Positions 19,621 through 30,900 of a stretch of 64,000 nt of DNA are shown piece after piece (the stretch's first letter is position 1; the number at the start of each line of letters is the position of its first letter). A program made the position numbers and the translations under genes. Under the pieces are notes generated by a model that had not been told where the DNA came from, made no database searches, and was given only the letters and a program-made list of their open reading frames with translations. The DNA comes from Chitinophagaceae bacterium (GTDB lineage Bacteria > Bacteroidota > Bacteroidia > Chitinophagales > Chitinophagaceae), in the NCBI GenBank assembly GCA_016719815.1, contig JADJYK010000010.1, positions 1-64,000 of the forward strand. The letters are read 5' to 3'.

Positions 19621-20501
19621 TTACCCAAATTTCACCGAAGTCATATTCAGCGAGCCTCCCACCAGTTTATCATTAAAAAACGTTGGTATTTCATTCTTTT
19701 CCTTCAGACCCAATATATACATCAGGGGGTAGTAATGATCGGGGGTGGGAATGGCCAGCCTTGCTGATTTGCTTAACGATTCATAATTGATAAGTGCATC
19801 ATGATTGCCATCGGTTATTTTCCTTCTTAAGAGTTCATGCATTTCAATAGCCCAGTCGTAACCATAACCGGGTTGATCCAGTTTATCCCAGGCCACCATA
19901 CGCAGGTTATGAATCATGTTACCGCTTCCAATTATCAGCACCCCCTTTTTGCGCAGCGCCGAAAGTTCTTTTGCAAGATTGTAATGATAAGAAGCCGGTT
20001 TGCTGTAATCAATACTCAGTTGAAGTACAGGAATTTTTGCTTCAGGGTACATTCTGCGAACTACTGTCCAGGAGCCATGATCAAGACCCCAATCGTGGTT
20101 GAGTCCTACGTTGGTTGATTTAATAAGTTCTTTGGTTTCACCGGCCAGTTGCCTGTTCCCAGGAACAGTATATTGCACTTTATACAGTTCCTCCGGAAAG
20201 CCACCAAAGTCGTGGATAGTTTTAGGGGAATCCATCGCCGTGATGTGTGTACCATTTGTCAGCCAGTGGGCTGAAACCACAAGGACCGCTTCAGGTGTTT
20301 GAAGTTCTTTACCTGTCTTTTCCACTCCAGACTAAATTCGTTTTGTTCGATGCCATTCATTGGTGAACCATGCCCGATAAAAAGCACAGGCATTTTTTCG
20401 TCCTGCTGCTGCCACGAATCCGATAACCGCCTGAGACCAGCTAAACTGCTCATAGTAAGTAGCCCTCCTGTAAGTGAAAAAATAAACTCTTTTCGTTTCA
20501 T
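19621..20501 (-). CDS. ygiD: YgiD-like extradiol ring-cleavage dioxygenase (frameshifted)
   Basis: DODA-type class III extradiol dioxygenase (E. coli YgiD, 4,5-DOPA dioxygenase). It starts MKRKEFIFSLTGG at 20501, then FIGHGSPMNGIE with the first metal-site His. The frame is lost at about 20320 in an A4 run; adding one A gives EWKKTGKELQTPEAVL and rejoins the long second part. That part carries VVSAHW, IHDFGGFPEELY, GLDHGSW, the His-containing GSGNMIHNLR and PDHYYPLMYILG, all typical of the family. About 293 residues in total. The N-terminal hydrophobic stretch may be a signal peptide, so export is possible, which would be unusual for this enzyme. Probably active if the indel is a sequencing error. 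Confidence 0.85.
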
Positions 20502-20607
20502 TTAGATAGCAAAGATACTGTTATTTTATTAATTAATGTTTAAACATTAATTAATATTGATACCACTTACTAAAACCCCGGTCCTGCGAATAGCGGGAGT
20601 GCCGGGG

Positions 20608-20937
20608 TCATTCTGCATAGCCACCAGTATCCTTTGATTTTTGGCACTTTAATGCTTCAGAAAGTTTATCAAGCTTTTCATGAAATGTATTGCCAGCCCA
20701 TTCCCCAAAATGACGGCTAATATAATTTGTGCTGCAGTTAACTAATCTTTCGAATAGCGGGGCATCCTGATTGCCAGAATTAAACTGCTGCCATTGGCTA
20801 TAGATGAAGTGTAATGGCTGGGCATCTTCCTTCATCTCATTCCAGGTTTTCTGTAGCAGTTTTTCCTGCTCCAGCTGAAGCACCCGCAGCCGCAGTTTTT
20901 CATGCGAAACATCTTTAATCCGCTTTATCTTTTTCAT
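20608..20937 (-). CDS. Small charged protein, YtxH/holin-X operon
   Basis: About 109 residues from ATG 20937 (MKKIKRIKD); an upstream in-frame ATG at 20952 is also possible. It is mostly helical and charged (KLRLRVLQLEQEKLLQKTWNEM) and has no transmembrane segment and no recognised family. It overlaps the end of the holin-X gene by 23 bases on the same strand, so the genes are translationally coupled. The order YtxH, holin-X-like, small soluble protein is common in Bacteroidota and is usually linked to envelope stress; that link is from context only. Confidence 0.68.
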   Translation of the reverse strand: MKKIKRIKDVSHEKLRLRVLQLEQEKLLQKTWNEMKEDAQPLHFIYSQWQQFNSGNQDAPLFERLVNCSTNYISRHFGEWAGNTFHEKLDKLSEALKCQKSKDTGGYAE

Positions 20938-21298
20938 TTTTTTTGTCGTCATTCACTTTTTCAAAAAGGGCATCAAGCAGACGGTTCATAATGGGTATCT
21001 GAAAAAGCCTTCCCCGAAACGTCCAGATAATAATGCCTGATGTAAGCACTATTCCGGCAACAATCACAAAGCCAATCCACAATATTCCAAGCCATTGGCC
21101 TATTAAAATTGCCGCCGCTGCTGACAATAACAGCAGAAATAAAAAAAACACCAAGGCCGACAACAACACAGCTACCAACAATGCAGTTACCTGAGACATT
21201 CTCTCTGCTATTGACAACTTTGCCTGCGTTACCCTGGTGTTTACATACGCCGTCACTTGCTCAAATACAGAGCCGGCTTTTTTGAATTCTTCTGACAT
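20915..21298 (-). CDS. Holin-X-like membrane protein (PF07332-type)
   Basis: 127 residues with an N-terminal helical region (EEFKKAGSVFEQVTAYVNTRVTQAKLSIAER), two strongly hydrophobic transmembrane helices (TALLVAVLLSALVFFLFLLLL and LGILWIGFVIVAGIVLTSG), and a charged C-terminal tail. This layout is that of the 'phage holin family/putative superfamily III holin-X' proteins, which in Bacteroidota are chromosomal and not part of prophages. It lies between ytxH-like and small-protein genes on the same strand, with gaps or overlaps under 30 bases. A role in lysis is unlikely; an envelope function is more plausible. Confidence 0.78.
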   Translation of the reverse strand: MSEEFKKAGSVFEQVTAYVNTRVTQAKLSIAERMSQVTALLVAVLLSALVFFLFLLLLSAAAAILIGQWLGILWIGFVIVAGIVLTSGIIIWTFRGRLFQIPIMNRLLDALFEKVNDDKKNEKDKAD

Positions 21299-21322
21299 GG
21301 TTCAGACATTTGGCTGTTACTG

Positions 21323-21541
21323 TCAGATCACTTCTTCAAGTTTACCATTTGCCCGGCTCATTTCATCTTTTTCTTTACCGGCTTTCATTTTGTGCCTGAA
21401 CTGGTCGGCCAGCTTTTTACCATTTTCAGCAATTTTGTGACGAGTATTTGTGCCCTTATCTGGTGCAAACAACACACCCAGTACACCACCCACAACCATT
21501 CCGGCTCCGAGTGCTATGAGTATTTTAGATGTGTTTTTCAT
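21323..21541 (-). CDS. YtxH domain protein
   Basis: 72 residues from ATG 21541 (MKNTSKILIALGAG); three more codons upstream (MGI) are also open. A short glycine-rich transmembrane helix (ILIALGAGMVVGGVLGVLFAP) is followed by the typical DKG and an amphipathic, charged helix (NGKKLADQFRHKMKAGKEKDE). This is the YtxH pattern, a small membrane-tethered family related to stress proteins. First gene of a three-gene minus-strand operon with the holin-X-like gene 24 bases downstream. Confidence 0.85.
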   Translation of the reverse strand: MKNTSKILIALGAGMVVGGVLGVLFAPDKGTNTRHKIAENGKKLADQFRHKMKAGKEKDEMSRANGKLEEVI

Positions 21542-21855
21542 AATCCCCATTTATAATTGATTAATTAAAAACTATCGTTTCAAATGTAGCAGCGTCCATC
21601 AGCCGAAAACAATGAGGATGTTCATCCCTTGTAATGACCGGAATCACTTGTTTTGACTATATCTTCGACTTAACTTGAACAATAATTGCAGAAAGCCAGA
21701 GTACTTCTGGTTTTTTACTTTAATGTCTGCAGCTGTCACCCTTTCCATAATTATCGTTGTATTTGCCGTTAATGTGCCAATCTGGCAACAACTGTGCTTT
21801 GGAACACTACTTGCAGAAAGGATGCAGTTATTTTGCAACTTTAAAAATCAAATTT
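21542..21855. other. Divergent intergenic region, ytxH / htpG
   Basis: About 310 bases between two divergent genes, so it should carry both promoters. The htpG frame is open to 21757, but those codons are not similar to HtpG and the true start at 21856 is clear. I see no CIRCE-like inverted repeat (TTAGCACTC-type), so there is no sequence evidence for HrcA control. Confidence 0.55.
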
Positions 21856-23739
21856 ATGCTTCAGGAAAAAGGAACCATTTCAATTAACACAGAGAATATC
21901 TTTCCAATCATTAAAAAATTTTTGTACTCTGACCATGAAATATTTTTGCGGGAGCTGGTAAGCAACGCTGTTGATGCCACTCAGAAACTGAAACGCCTCA
22001 GTTCGCTTGGTCATTTCAACAAAGAACTGGGAAACCTGAACATAAAAATTTCGGTTGACGAAAAAGCAAAAACCATTACCATTTCTGACAGTGGCATAGG
22101 AATGACAACTGATGAAATAAAGAAATACATCAACCAGGTGGCGTTCTCGGGAGCTACTGAGTTCATGGAAAAGTTTAAAGAGGCCAATGATGCCAATGAA
22201 ATTATTGGCCGGTTCGGCTTAGGTTTTTATTCTTCCTTTATGGTGGCAGAAAAAGTGGAGATACAAACTCTTTCGTACCAGGATGGCGCAGAACCTGCCC
22301 GCTGGATTTGCGATGGCAGCACTGATTTTGAAATAAATGAAGGTGCCCGTACCGAAAGAGGCACAGATATTATCCTATACATCAATGAAGATTCAACAGA
22401 GTTTCTGGAACAACACAGGATACAGTCCATTCTGGAAAAATATGCAAAATTTTTACCCGTGCCCGTGCAGTTTGGCACCAAAACAGAATCCGTTCCTGAT
22501 GGGGAAGATGCAGAAGGTAAAACAAAATACAAAAGCATTGAGGTTGATAACATTGTTAACAATACCAACCCAATCTGGACAAAAGCTCCGTCTGATTTAA
22601 AAGATGAGGATTACCTTAGTTTTTATCAGGAGTTATATCCCTTCCAGGACGAGCCGTTATTCTGGATACACCTGAACGTGGACTACCCGTTTAACCTGAC
22701 AGGTGTTTTATATTTTCCAAAACTGAAAAACGATTTTGAGGTACACAAAAATAAAATTAAACTTTTCAGCCGTCAGGTATTTATTACCGATGAAGTAAAA
22801 GATATTGTGCCGGAATTTTTATTACTGCTGCATGGTGTTATTGACTCACCGGATATTCCGCTGAACGTAAGCCGTTCATTTTTACAGTCTGACAGTAACG
22901 TAAAAAAGATTAACAGCTACATTAGCCGTAAAGTGGCTGAAAAGCTGGCCGAATTATTTAAGAAAGACCGCAAAGCCTACCAGGAAAAGTGGAGTGACAT
23001 TGGCATTTTTGTTAAGTATGGTGCGTTGAGCGATGAAAAGTTTTATGAGAAGGCTAAAGAATTTTTATTGCTTACTAACACCCATAAGGAGCACTATACT
23101 CTGGAAGAGTACAATACTAAAGTGAAGGATTTCCAGACCGATAAAAATGGCCAGTTGGTTTACCTGTACACAATTGATGCAGAACACCAGCATACTTATG
23201 TACAGGCTGCAGAAAAGAAAAACTATGATGTATTGCTGATGAACTCACCGATAGACACACATTTTATCCATCACCTGGAAATGAAACTGGAAAAAACTTC
23301 GCTGAAAAGAGTAGATGCTGATGTGCTGGATAAACTGATTGAAAAGGATGACACCGAAAAACATAAACTTACAACAGAAGAAACCGGTAGGCTGAAAGCC
23401 GTCTTTGACAAAGCCATTAATAACACAAATATGAAAGTGGAGGTGGAAAGCCTGCCCCCCGAAGCTATGCCCGTTACCATTACCATGGAAGAATGGATGC
23501 GCCGCATGAAAGACATGAGTAAACTGGGCGGAGGCATGAATTTCTATGGCACTATGCCCGATACATATAAAGTAGCTGTTAATGGTAACCACCCCCTGAT
23601 TGTGAGAATACTGGAAGCAGACGAAACACAGCAGGCTGTTCTGGCAAAGCAGGCTTTTGATTTAGCCTTGCTGGCACAAGGCATGCTAAAAGGCGCTGAC
23701 CTGACCGCTTTTTGTAGAAAGGGCCTGAAGGTGCTTTGA
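21856..23739 (+). CDS. htpG: Molecular chaperone HtpG (Hsp90)
   Basis: 627-residue bacterial Hsp90, an ATP-dependent dimeric chaperone. I chose ATG 21856 (MLQEKGTISINTENIFP) because it gives the normal N terminus; codons upstream are unrelated. GHKL ATP-site motifs: ELVSNAVDAT at about residue 38, ISDSGIGMT at about 76, and the glycine-rich lid IGRFGLGFYSSFMV at about 118. The middle domain carries LNVSRSFLQSD with the conserved catalytic-loop Arg. The C-terminal domain is full length. Stand-alone gene with a strong terminator 45 bases downstream. Confidence 0.96.
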   Translation: MLQEKGTISINTENIFPIIKKFLYSDHEIFLRELVSNAVDATQKLKRLSSLGHFNKELGNLNIKISVDEKAKTITISDSGIGMTTDEIKKYINQVAFSGATEFMEKFKEANDANEIIGRFGLGFYSSFMVAEKVEIQTLSYQDGAEPARWICDGSTDFEINEGARTERGTDIILYINEDSTEFLEQHRIQSILEKYAKFLPVPVQFGTKTESVPDGEDAEGKTKYKSIEVDNIVNNTNPIWTKAPSDLKDEDYLSFYQELYPFQDEPLFWIHLNVDYPFNLTGVLYFPKLKNDFEVHKNKIKLFSRQVFITDEVKDIVPEFLLLLHGVIDSPDIPLNVSRSFLQSDSNVKKINSYISRKVAEKLAELFKKDRKAYQEKWSDIGIFVKYGALSDEKFYEKAKEFLLLTNTHKEHYTLEEYNTKVKDFQTDKNGQLVYLYTIDAEHQHTYVQAAEKKNYDVLLMNSPIDTHFIHHLEMKLEKTSLKRVDADVLDKLIEKDDTEKHKLTTEETGRLKAVFDKAINNTNMKVEVESLPPEAMPVTITMEEWMRRMKDMSKLGGGMNFYGTMPDTYKVAVNGNHPLIVRILEADETQQAVLAKQAFDLALLAQGMLKGADLTAFCRKGLKVL

Positions 23740-23783
23740 TGTTTCTCTCAGAGATTTACATTGAAGGGTTTTAATAAAAGTAT

Positions 23784-23812
23784 ACTGGCCCCGCCAAAGG
23801 GGCCAGTTTTTT
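23784..23812 (+). terminator. Rho-independent terminator of htpG
   Basis: Perfect 9-bp stem ACTGGCCCC / GGGGCCAGT with the loop GCCAAA, followed by T6. It lies 45 bases after the htpG stop. Confidence 0.93.
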
Positions 23813-23853
23813 AATAGTGAATCTCACCCTCTTCTTCTTACTTTTGACGGCTT

Positions 23854-24689
23854 ATGTCCTTACAATTATGTTCAATTAATTCTGGCAGCAATGGCAACTG
23901 TTATTATATAGGTAACAGTGAAGAAGCGGTGCTAATAGACGCAGGGGTAAGTTGCAGGGAAACAGAGCGGAGGATGAAACAACAGGGTCTTTCGATAGAA
24001 AAAGTTAAGGCCATTTTTGTATCGCATGAACATTCGGATCACATTACCGGTATACCGGGCCTTTCAAAAAATATCAACTTCCTGTTTATATTACAGAAAG
24101 CACCCGCCGCAACAGTAATATACCTATAGAAGAGTATCTTATCCGCAATTTCAAACATAGTAAAGCGATAACAGTTGGCCAGTTAGAGGTTATTCCTTTT
24201 AAAAAAAGTCACGATGCCGCCGACCCGCACAGTTTTATAGTGTCGGGCTCCGGGGTGAATGCAGGAGTGATAACTGACATTGGTTATGCCTGCAAAAGAG
24301 TTCAGAAGTACTTCAGCCTGTGCCATGCCGTTTTTCTTGAATCAAACTATTGCGATGAAATGCTTCGCAACGGGTCGTATCCGCTGCATTTACAGCAACG
24401 TATTAGCGGAGACGAAGGTCATTTGAGCAATACGCAGGCCCTTGAGTTGTTTCAATATTATAAATCACCCGATTTACAGTTACTGGTACTGTCTCACCTG
24501 TCGAAAAACAATAACTCACACCAGGTTGTTGAGCAGCTTTTTGCCCCGCATGCCGGTTTCACTTCCGTTCAAATTGCGTCCCGGTATAAAGCAGGACCTG
24601 TACATACCCTATACGCAACAGCAACTCCCGTCCTGAACAAAAAGAAAAGAAGCACGGATAAGACCAAACAACAGCTTTCATTGTTCTGA
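23854..24689 (+). CDS. WalJ/YycJ-like MBL-fold hydrolase (frameshifted)
   Basis: Metallo-beta-lactamase-fold protein of the YycJ/WalJ-like group. It starts MSLQLCSINSGSNGNCYYIG, typical of the family, then AVLIDAGVS and the metal motif SHEHSDHITG (HxHxDH). The frame is lost in the A6 run at 24066-24071. One more A gives LSKKYQLPVYITESTRR and joins the second part, which carries the remaining metal and substrate residues (KSHDAADP, ITDIGYA, LESNYCDEML, SHLSKNNNS). About 278 residues overall. WalJ in Firmicutes is linked to DNA repair and to coordination of cell division; in Bacteroidota its role is not established. Likely functional if the indel is a consensus error. Confidence 0.85.
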
Positions 24690-24982
24690 CACTAATCTTC
24701 TTTTTTAAGACTTCCTTTTTTACAGAAAAGCCTGGTATTCCTGTTAACATCCCCAAAAAAATTATACTGATAAAGGGTCAATACACATACGTCTTTATTA
24801 ATTGGAGTTAGCGCTTCGGCAGGGTATGAACGTTTGAAGATTCACTTATCCATAATAAGTTCATTATTTGCGTCATAAAACAAAGTTTCTGCTCAAAATC
24901 ATTTTTGTGAATTAGTTAATTTTTTTAACTTAGTAGGGTTCAGAACCATTCGCTTATCTATCATTCCAAAACTCTCCACTTT

Positions 24983-27900
24983 ATGAGGAAATTATACTTC
25001 CTGCTATTTACTGTTTTATTTACAGCAATCAGCAACGCACAAATTGGTGTTACTGTTACGGGTAATACTAATACAACCCCTAATTTGCAGGCGTCTTATA
25101 CTTCGTTGGCCGCTGCGATTACAGATTTGAATACTGTGACCACTTTCACTGGTTCTGTGACATTCAATCTTGCAGCGGGAACTTCTGAGTCTGTTACATC
25201 ACAGTTAAACATTACGCTGGCCGGAGATCCGGCCAACGCAATTACTTTTATTAAAAGTGGCGCAGGAGCAAATCCGTTAGTTTCAAGGACTGATGCAGGG
25301 GCAAATGCCACATCGTCTATCGGCGGATTGGGAGATGCTGTAATAAGGATTGATGGAACTGACAATATTCATTTTAATGGTTTAGATGTATCAGCTTCTA
25401 ACCAGGGAATTGAATATGGATATTATACTTCTAAAACAGCGACTAATGCATGCCAGAATCTAAGCATCAGGAATGCCGTCATTACAATGACCAAGGGTAC
25501 CAGTGCATATGTATTAGGTATTCATATTGGGAACGGTTCAACCTCTGTTTCTTCAGCCACCGGTGTAACAGTTACTGCAAATAGTGGTCGTACAGAGAAT
25601 GTGACCATTACGGGCAATACAATACAAAATGTTCATGCCGGGGTCTACTGCCGGGGCAGTAGTGCTGCAGGTTTTTATGACCAGAATTTTGTCGTCGGGC
25701 AATTGGGTGAAGGAAATACAATTCTGAACTTCGGTGGTGGTTCGGCAACCACTACCTATGGCGTATATTTTATTTATGTCAACAATGCAAGTGTTAGCTA
25801 TAATACAATTGATAATGCCGGCGGCGGCGGAACGGCTCATGGGGCTACCCTATATGGAGTGTTTTATTCAACCGTTACAGGCAATATTGTTGGCAGTAAC
25901 AATACCTTCACTTTAAATAACAACGCTGCATCATCTTCAACGTATGGCCTATATAACGCAAATACGGTCTCTTCTGAATTATTTAATGATAATACGTTTA
26001 GCGCACCTGCCATCTCTTCAACAGGTACAATGTACCTGATTTATGCATCCAATAGTACTGTTGGAACTAAAACTATTAATAATAACCTAATATCAGGTAC
26101 AATTAACCGAACCGGCGCATCTGGAACTTTTTATTGCTATTATAATAATGGTTCACCGGGAAGTGGTACTGAAATCATATCTGGTAATAACTTCAGCAAT
26201 GTTACCCTTGCGGGAACCAGTACGTTTTATGGTATTAACTCCACAACTGCCGCGGGCCATTCGCAAGATGTCAACAATAACACTATATCAAATATCACTG
26301 GTGGTTCCGGTACCATGTATGGGATAAATCTGACATCGGCAAATACCAGGAAAATCAATAACAATAATATTTTCGGGCTATCCGGAGCCGGAACTGTATA
26401 TGGAATTTCAAATGGTTCAGGAGGAGCAACCTCTTTAGGTATTTATAAAAACAAAGTTTACGATTTAAGCAGTTCTTCTACGGGAACAACTGCAGGATTA
26501 GTGACAGGAATTTTAATCTCCAGCGGCACCACTAACTCTGTTGCCAAAGTATATAACAATTTAATTGGTAATCTATCGGCTGGGGTTTCCGCCAGTACTG
26601 ATGCTGTAAGGGGAATAGGAATTACGTCCACTGTTGCAACTACAGGCGTAGAGTTATCATACAATTCAATTTCTATTAACGCATCTTCCACCGGAGCAAA
26701 TTTTGGCACCACGGGCATTTATGCAACTGCAAATGCCACAGCAAGTACAGCTAATCTTGTAATGCGGAATAACCTTATTTACAATGCAAGCACAGCGGCA
26801 GGAACAGGTTTAACTGTAGCTTTCAGAAGAAGTGCAACGGGTTTCGCCAACTATGATGCGACCAGCAACAACAACCTGTTCTATGCGGGTACTCCATCAG
26901 CTACCAACCTGATATTTAATGATGGCACCAATTCAGATCAGACGCTGGCAGCCTATAAGGCAAGGGTGTCACCTTCAGATGCCTCATCTGTCACAGAAAA
27001 TCCTCCTTTCCTTAGTACCACCGGCAGTAGTCCCGCTTTCTTGCATATTAATACCGTTACCGCCACACAATTGGAAAGTGGTGCGTTACCAGTTACCGGA
27101 ATTACAGATGATTTTGATGGGGACGCCAGAAATGCAACTACTCCGGATATTGGTGCAGATGAGTTCAACGGCATTTCAGCGGATTTAGTAGGGCCTGCTA
27201 TCAGTTATACCCCGCTATCCAACCCTTCCTGTTCTAACAATGTCGTGCTTTCTGCAACAACGACAGATGCAAGTGGTGTAAATACCACAGCCGGAACAAA
27301 ACCAAGAATTTACTTCAAAAAATCTGCCGATGCAAATACCTATGCAGGGAATACAAGCGGCGATAATGGATGGAAATACGCAGAAGCAAGTAATTCTGCT
27401 TCTCCGTTCAGTTTTACCATCGATTATACGCTGCTTCAATCCGCAGTTGTACAAGGCGATGTAATAAACTATTTTGTGGTAGCACAGGATATGGCAGGCA
27501 CTCCAAATGTTGGCGTTAATAGTGCAGTGTTCAGTACACCACCAAGCAGTGTGGCATTAACAGCCGGGGTTTTCCCTGTCAGCAGTTATAACAGTTATTC
27601 AATTGTAGCAGCTCCCGCTGTTACAGTAACGGCTGATCCTAACCCTGTTTGTGCAAATAATCCCACAACACTTGTAATGGTTGCAACACAGCCTGGATCT
27701 GTTACAACCGGAAGTGGCACAAGTACAAGTTCAACATATACTCCTTACTATGGCAGCACTACTTCAGCAAGAAGAATTCAATATATTGTTACTGCTGCCG
27801 AGTTACAGGCTTTAGGGCTAAGAGCCGGAAATATTACCACCGTTTCCTTTAACCTGGCTTCGGTGCCAACCGCAATAACAATTCCTGATTTCACATTAAA

Positions 27901-30900
27901 AATGGGGCATACAAGTCTTTCTGTTCTTACAGCAACGTTTAGTGCAGACGCTACACAAACTGTGTATTCAGGGTCATATTCCCCGGTTGTTGGTGCTAAT
28001 ACGCATACGCTGACAACAGCATTTAACTGGAATGGAACTTCAAATATTATTATAGAGGCTTGTCATGGCATTGTAGGAACAGCCAGTCTTACAACGGTTT
28101 CCTATACTTCCGGTTTGCCCAGTGGTATTACTTGTTATACGACCAATGCGCTGGGTTGCACACAAACAACCGGCACTACTACTACCATAAGACCAAACAT
28201 TACATTACAGGGACAGGCCAATGTAACAAACCAATACGTCAATTTTATCTGGAATGACGGAACAGGAAATGTTGGAACAAATAATGACACAACAATTGTT
28301 AACCCTCCATTCCCGGGGGCAGCTATCTCAATGACCTATTCAGTCACTGCTACTGATGCAAACGGATGTACAATAAATGGAAACGTAGTGGTAAATAAAA
28401 ATACCACAACGCCAACAGGTACAGCCTCTGCCAATGTAAGTGCCGTTTGCGTTGGGAAATCTGTTACCTTAACCGCTACGGCAAGTTCAGGCTGTCCGCC
28501 TTATACTTATAGCTGGAGCGATGGCACCACAATTGTTGGGACTGGAGCAATAGTATCTGTTACTCCGCCGGAAATACAACTTATACGTTAACAATTACAG
28601 ACAATGCCAGCCAGACATTTTCACCTGCTGGTGTTTTCATAACAGTTAACGACCCCAGGTTCTTTCAACAACACCCGGAAGTTCCTGCGGGCCTAGTCCG
28701 GTTTCTGTTACATTGGGGCTGCAGCCAGTGCAGGAGCAAGCCTTAATTGGTATGCTGCTGTTAGTGGTGGGGCACCAATTGGTACTGGAGCCACATTTAA
28801 TACGCCAGCTATATCTTCTACGACCACATATTATGTATCGGCCGTGACAGGTGGTGGAGTTGGCACAGTAGGTCCTTTAAATCCAACAATTGGTACTATC
28901 TCTGCTTCCAATATCGCTGTTGCTACACAACGAATGTATTTTGACGTACTGGCTCCCGTTCAGATTGTTTCTGTTGATATATATCCTACAGCAACGATTG
29001 GTTCTGCCGGTTCCATTACAATTCGAAACAATACTCAGACCGTAATAGCCGACATACCTTATACTACTACAGTAACTGGTGGCTCCGTACAGACAGTTCC
29101 TCTAAATATTAGTTTACCGCCCGGTACGGGTTATGAAATGGGACAAGGTACTGCTATCAATCTTAACAGAAATACGACAGGAGCTGTGTATCCATACACA
29201 TCATCCGCTATTAATATAACAGGAAACAGTTTCGATCCTGCTTATTATTACTTCTACTATAACTGGCAATTTGCTACTGGTTGCGAATCTGCCAGAACTG
29301 CTGTTGTGGCTACTATTAACCCGCCTCCTGCCGTGTTTAATGTAACCGGCGGCGGCAACTATTGCAGTGGTGGAAGCGGCGTATCAATTGGTCTCGATAA
29401 TTCAGAAACAGGTGTAAACTACCAGTTATTCAACGGTGCCTCTGCTGCAGGTGCTCCGGTTCCCGGCACTGGCGCTGCCATCAGCTTTGGCAGTCACACC
29501 GCTGCTGGCTCTTATACTGTTGTGGCTACTAATACTACAACCAACTGTTCCAGTAATATGACCGGTGTGGCTACTGTAACCATAGATCCGTTACCTGCTG
29601 TGTTCAATGTAACCGGCGGCGGCAACTATTGCAGTGGTGGAAGCGGCGTATCAATTGGTCTCGATAATTCAGAAACAGGTGTAAACTACCAGTTATTCAA
29701 CGGTGCCTCTGCCGCAGGTGCTCCGGTTCCCGGCACTGGCGCTGCCATCAGCTTTGGCAGTCACACCGCTGCTGGCTCTTATACTGTTGTGGCTACTAAT
29801 ACTACAACCAACTGTTCCAGTAATATGACCGGTGTGGCTACTGTAACCATAGATCCGTTACCTGCTGTGTTTAATGTAACCGGCGGCGGCAACTATTGCA
29901 GTGGTGGAAGCGGCGTATCAATTGGTCTCGATAATTCAGAAACAGGTGTAAACTACCAGTTATTCAACGGTGCCTCTGCCGCAGGTGCTCCGGTTCCCGG
30001 CACTGGCGCTGCCATCAGCTTTGGCAGTCACACCGCTGCTGGCTCTTATACTGTTGTGGCTACTAATACTACAACCAACTGTTCCAGTAATATGACCGGC
30101 GCTGCTACTGTAACCATAGATCCGTTACCTGCTGTGTTCAATGTAACCGGCGGCGGCAACTATTGCAGTGGTGGAGGCGGCGTATCAATTGGTCTCGATA
30201 ATTCAGAAACAGGTGTAAACTACCAGTTATTCAACGGTGCCTCTGCCGCAGGTGCTCCGGTTCCCGGCACTGGCGCTGCCATCAGCTTTGGCAGTCACAC
30301 CGCTGCTGGCTCTTATACTGTTGTGGCTACTAATACTACAACCAACTGTTCCAGTAATATGACCGGCGCTGCTACTGTAACAGTTCTTCCTTTACCAGTA
30401 CCAATAATTGCCGGTCCTGCTTCTGTTTGTATAGGATCTGCCGGCAATATTTATACAACCGAGCCTGGTAAAACAGGATATGTATGGACTATTTCAGGCG
30501 GAGGCAGCATAACCTCTGGCGGTACATCAACAGATAATACAGTAACGGTTACCTGGAATACTGCCGGACCGCAGACCGTAAGTGTTAACTATACGGATGT
30601 TAATAATTGTGCGGCGGCTACTTCCACAATATATAATGTATCTGTAAATCCATTACCAGTAATTGGTTCTTCTGTAACAGAGCCTACAACCTGTACATCT
30701 ACAGATGGCGCAATTAATCTTACTATCACAGGTGCTGCAGGGCCATTTAGCTTTAGCTGGAGTACAATCGGCGGTTCTGGTCTAGTTGCCGGTGCAGAAG
30801 ATCAAACGGCATTGACTGTCGGTCAGTATACCGTTGTGGTAACAGATCAAGTAACTGGTTGTCAGCAAACAGCTTCCTTTACACTTACAGGACCCGGTGG

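Noticed and set aside
29327..30381. CRISPR-like array from regular spacing
   Set aside because: The units are 267 bp, in frame, and encode Ig-like modules. No short repeats with unique spacers and no cas genes occur.
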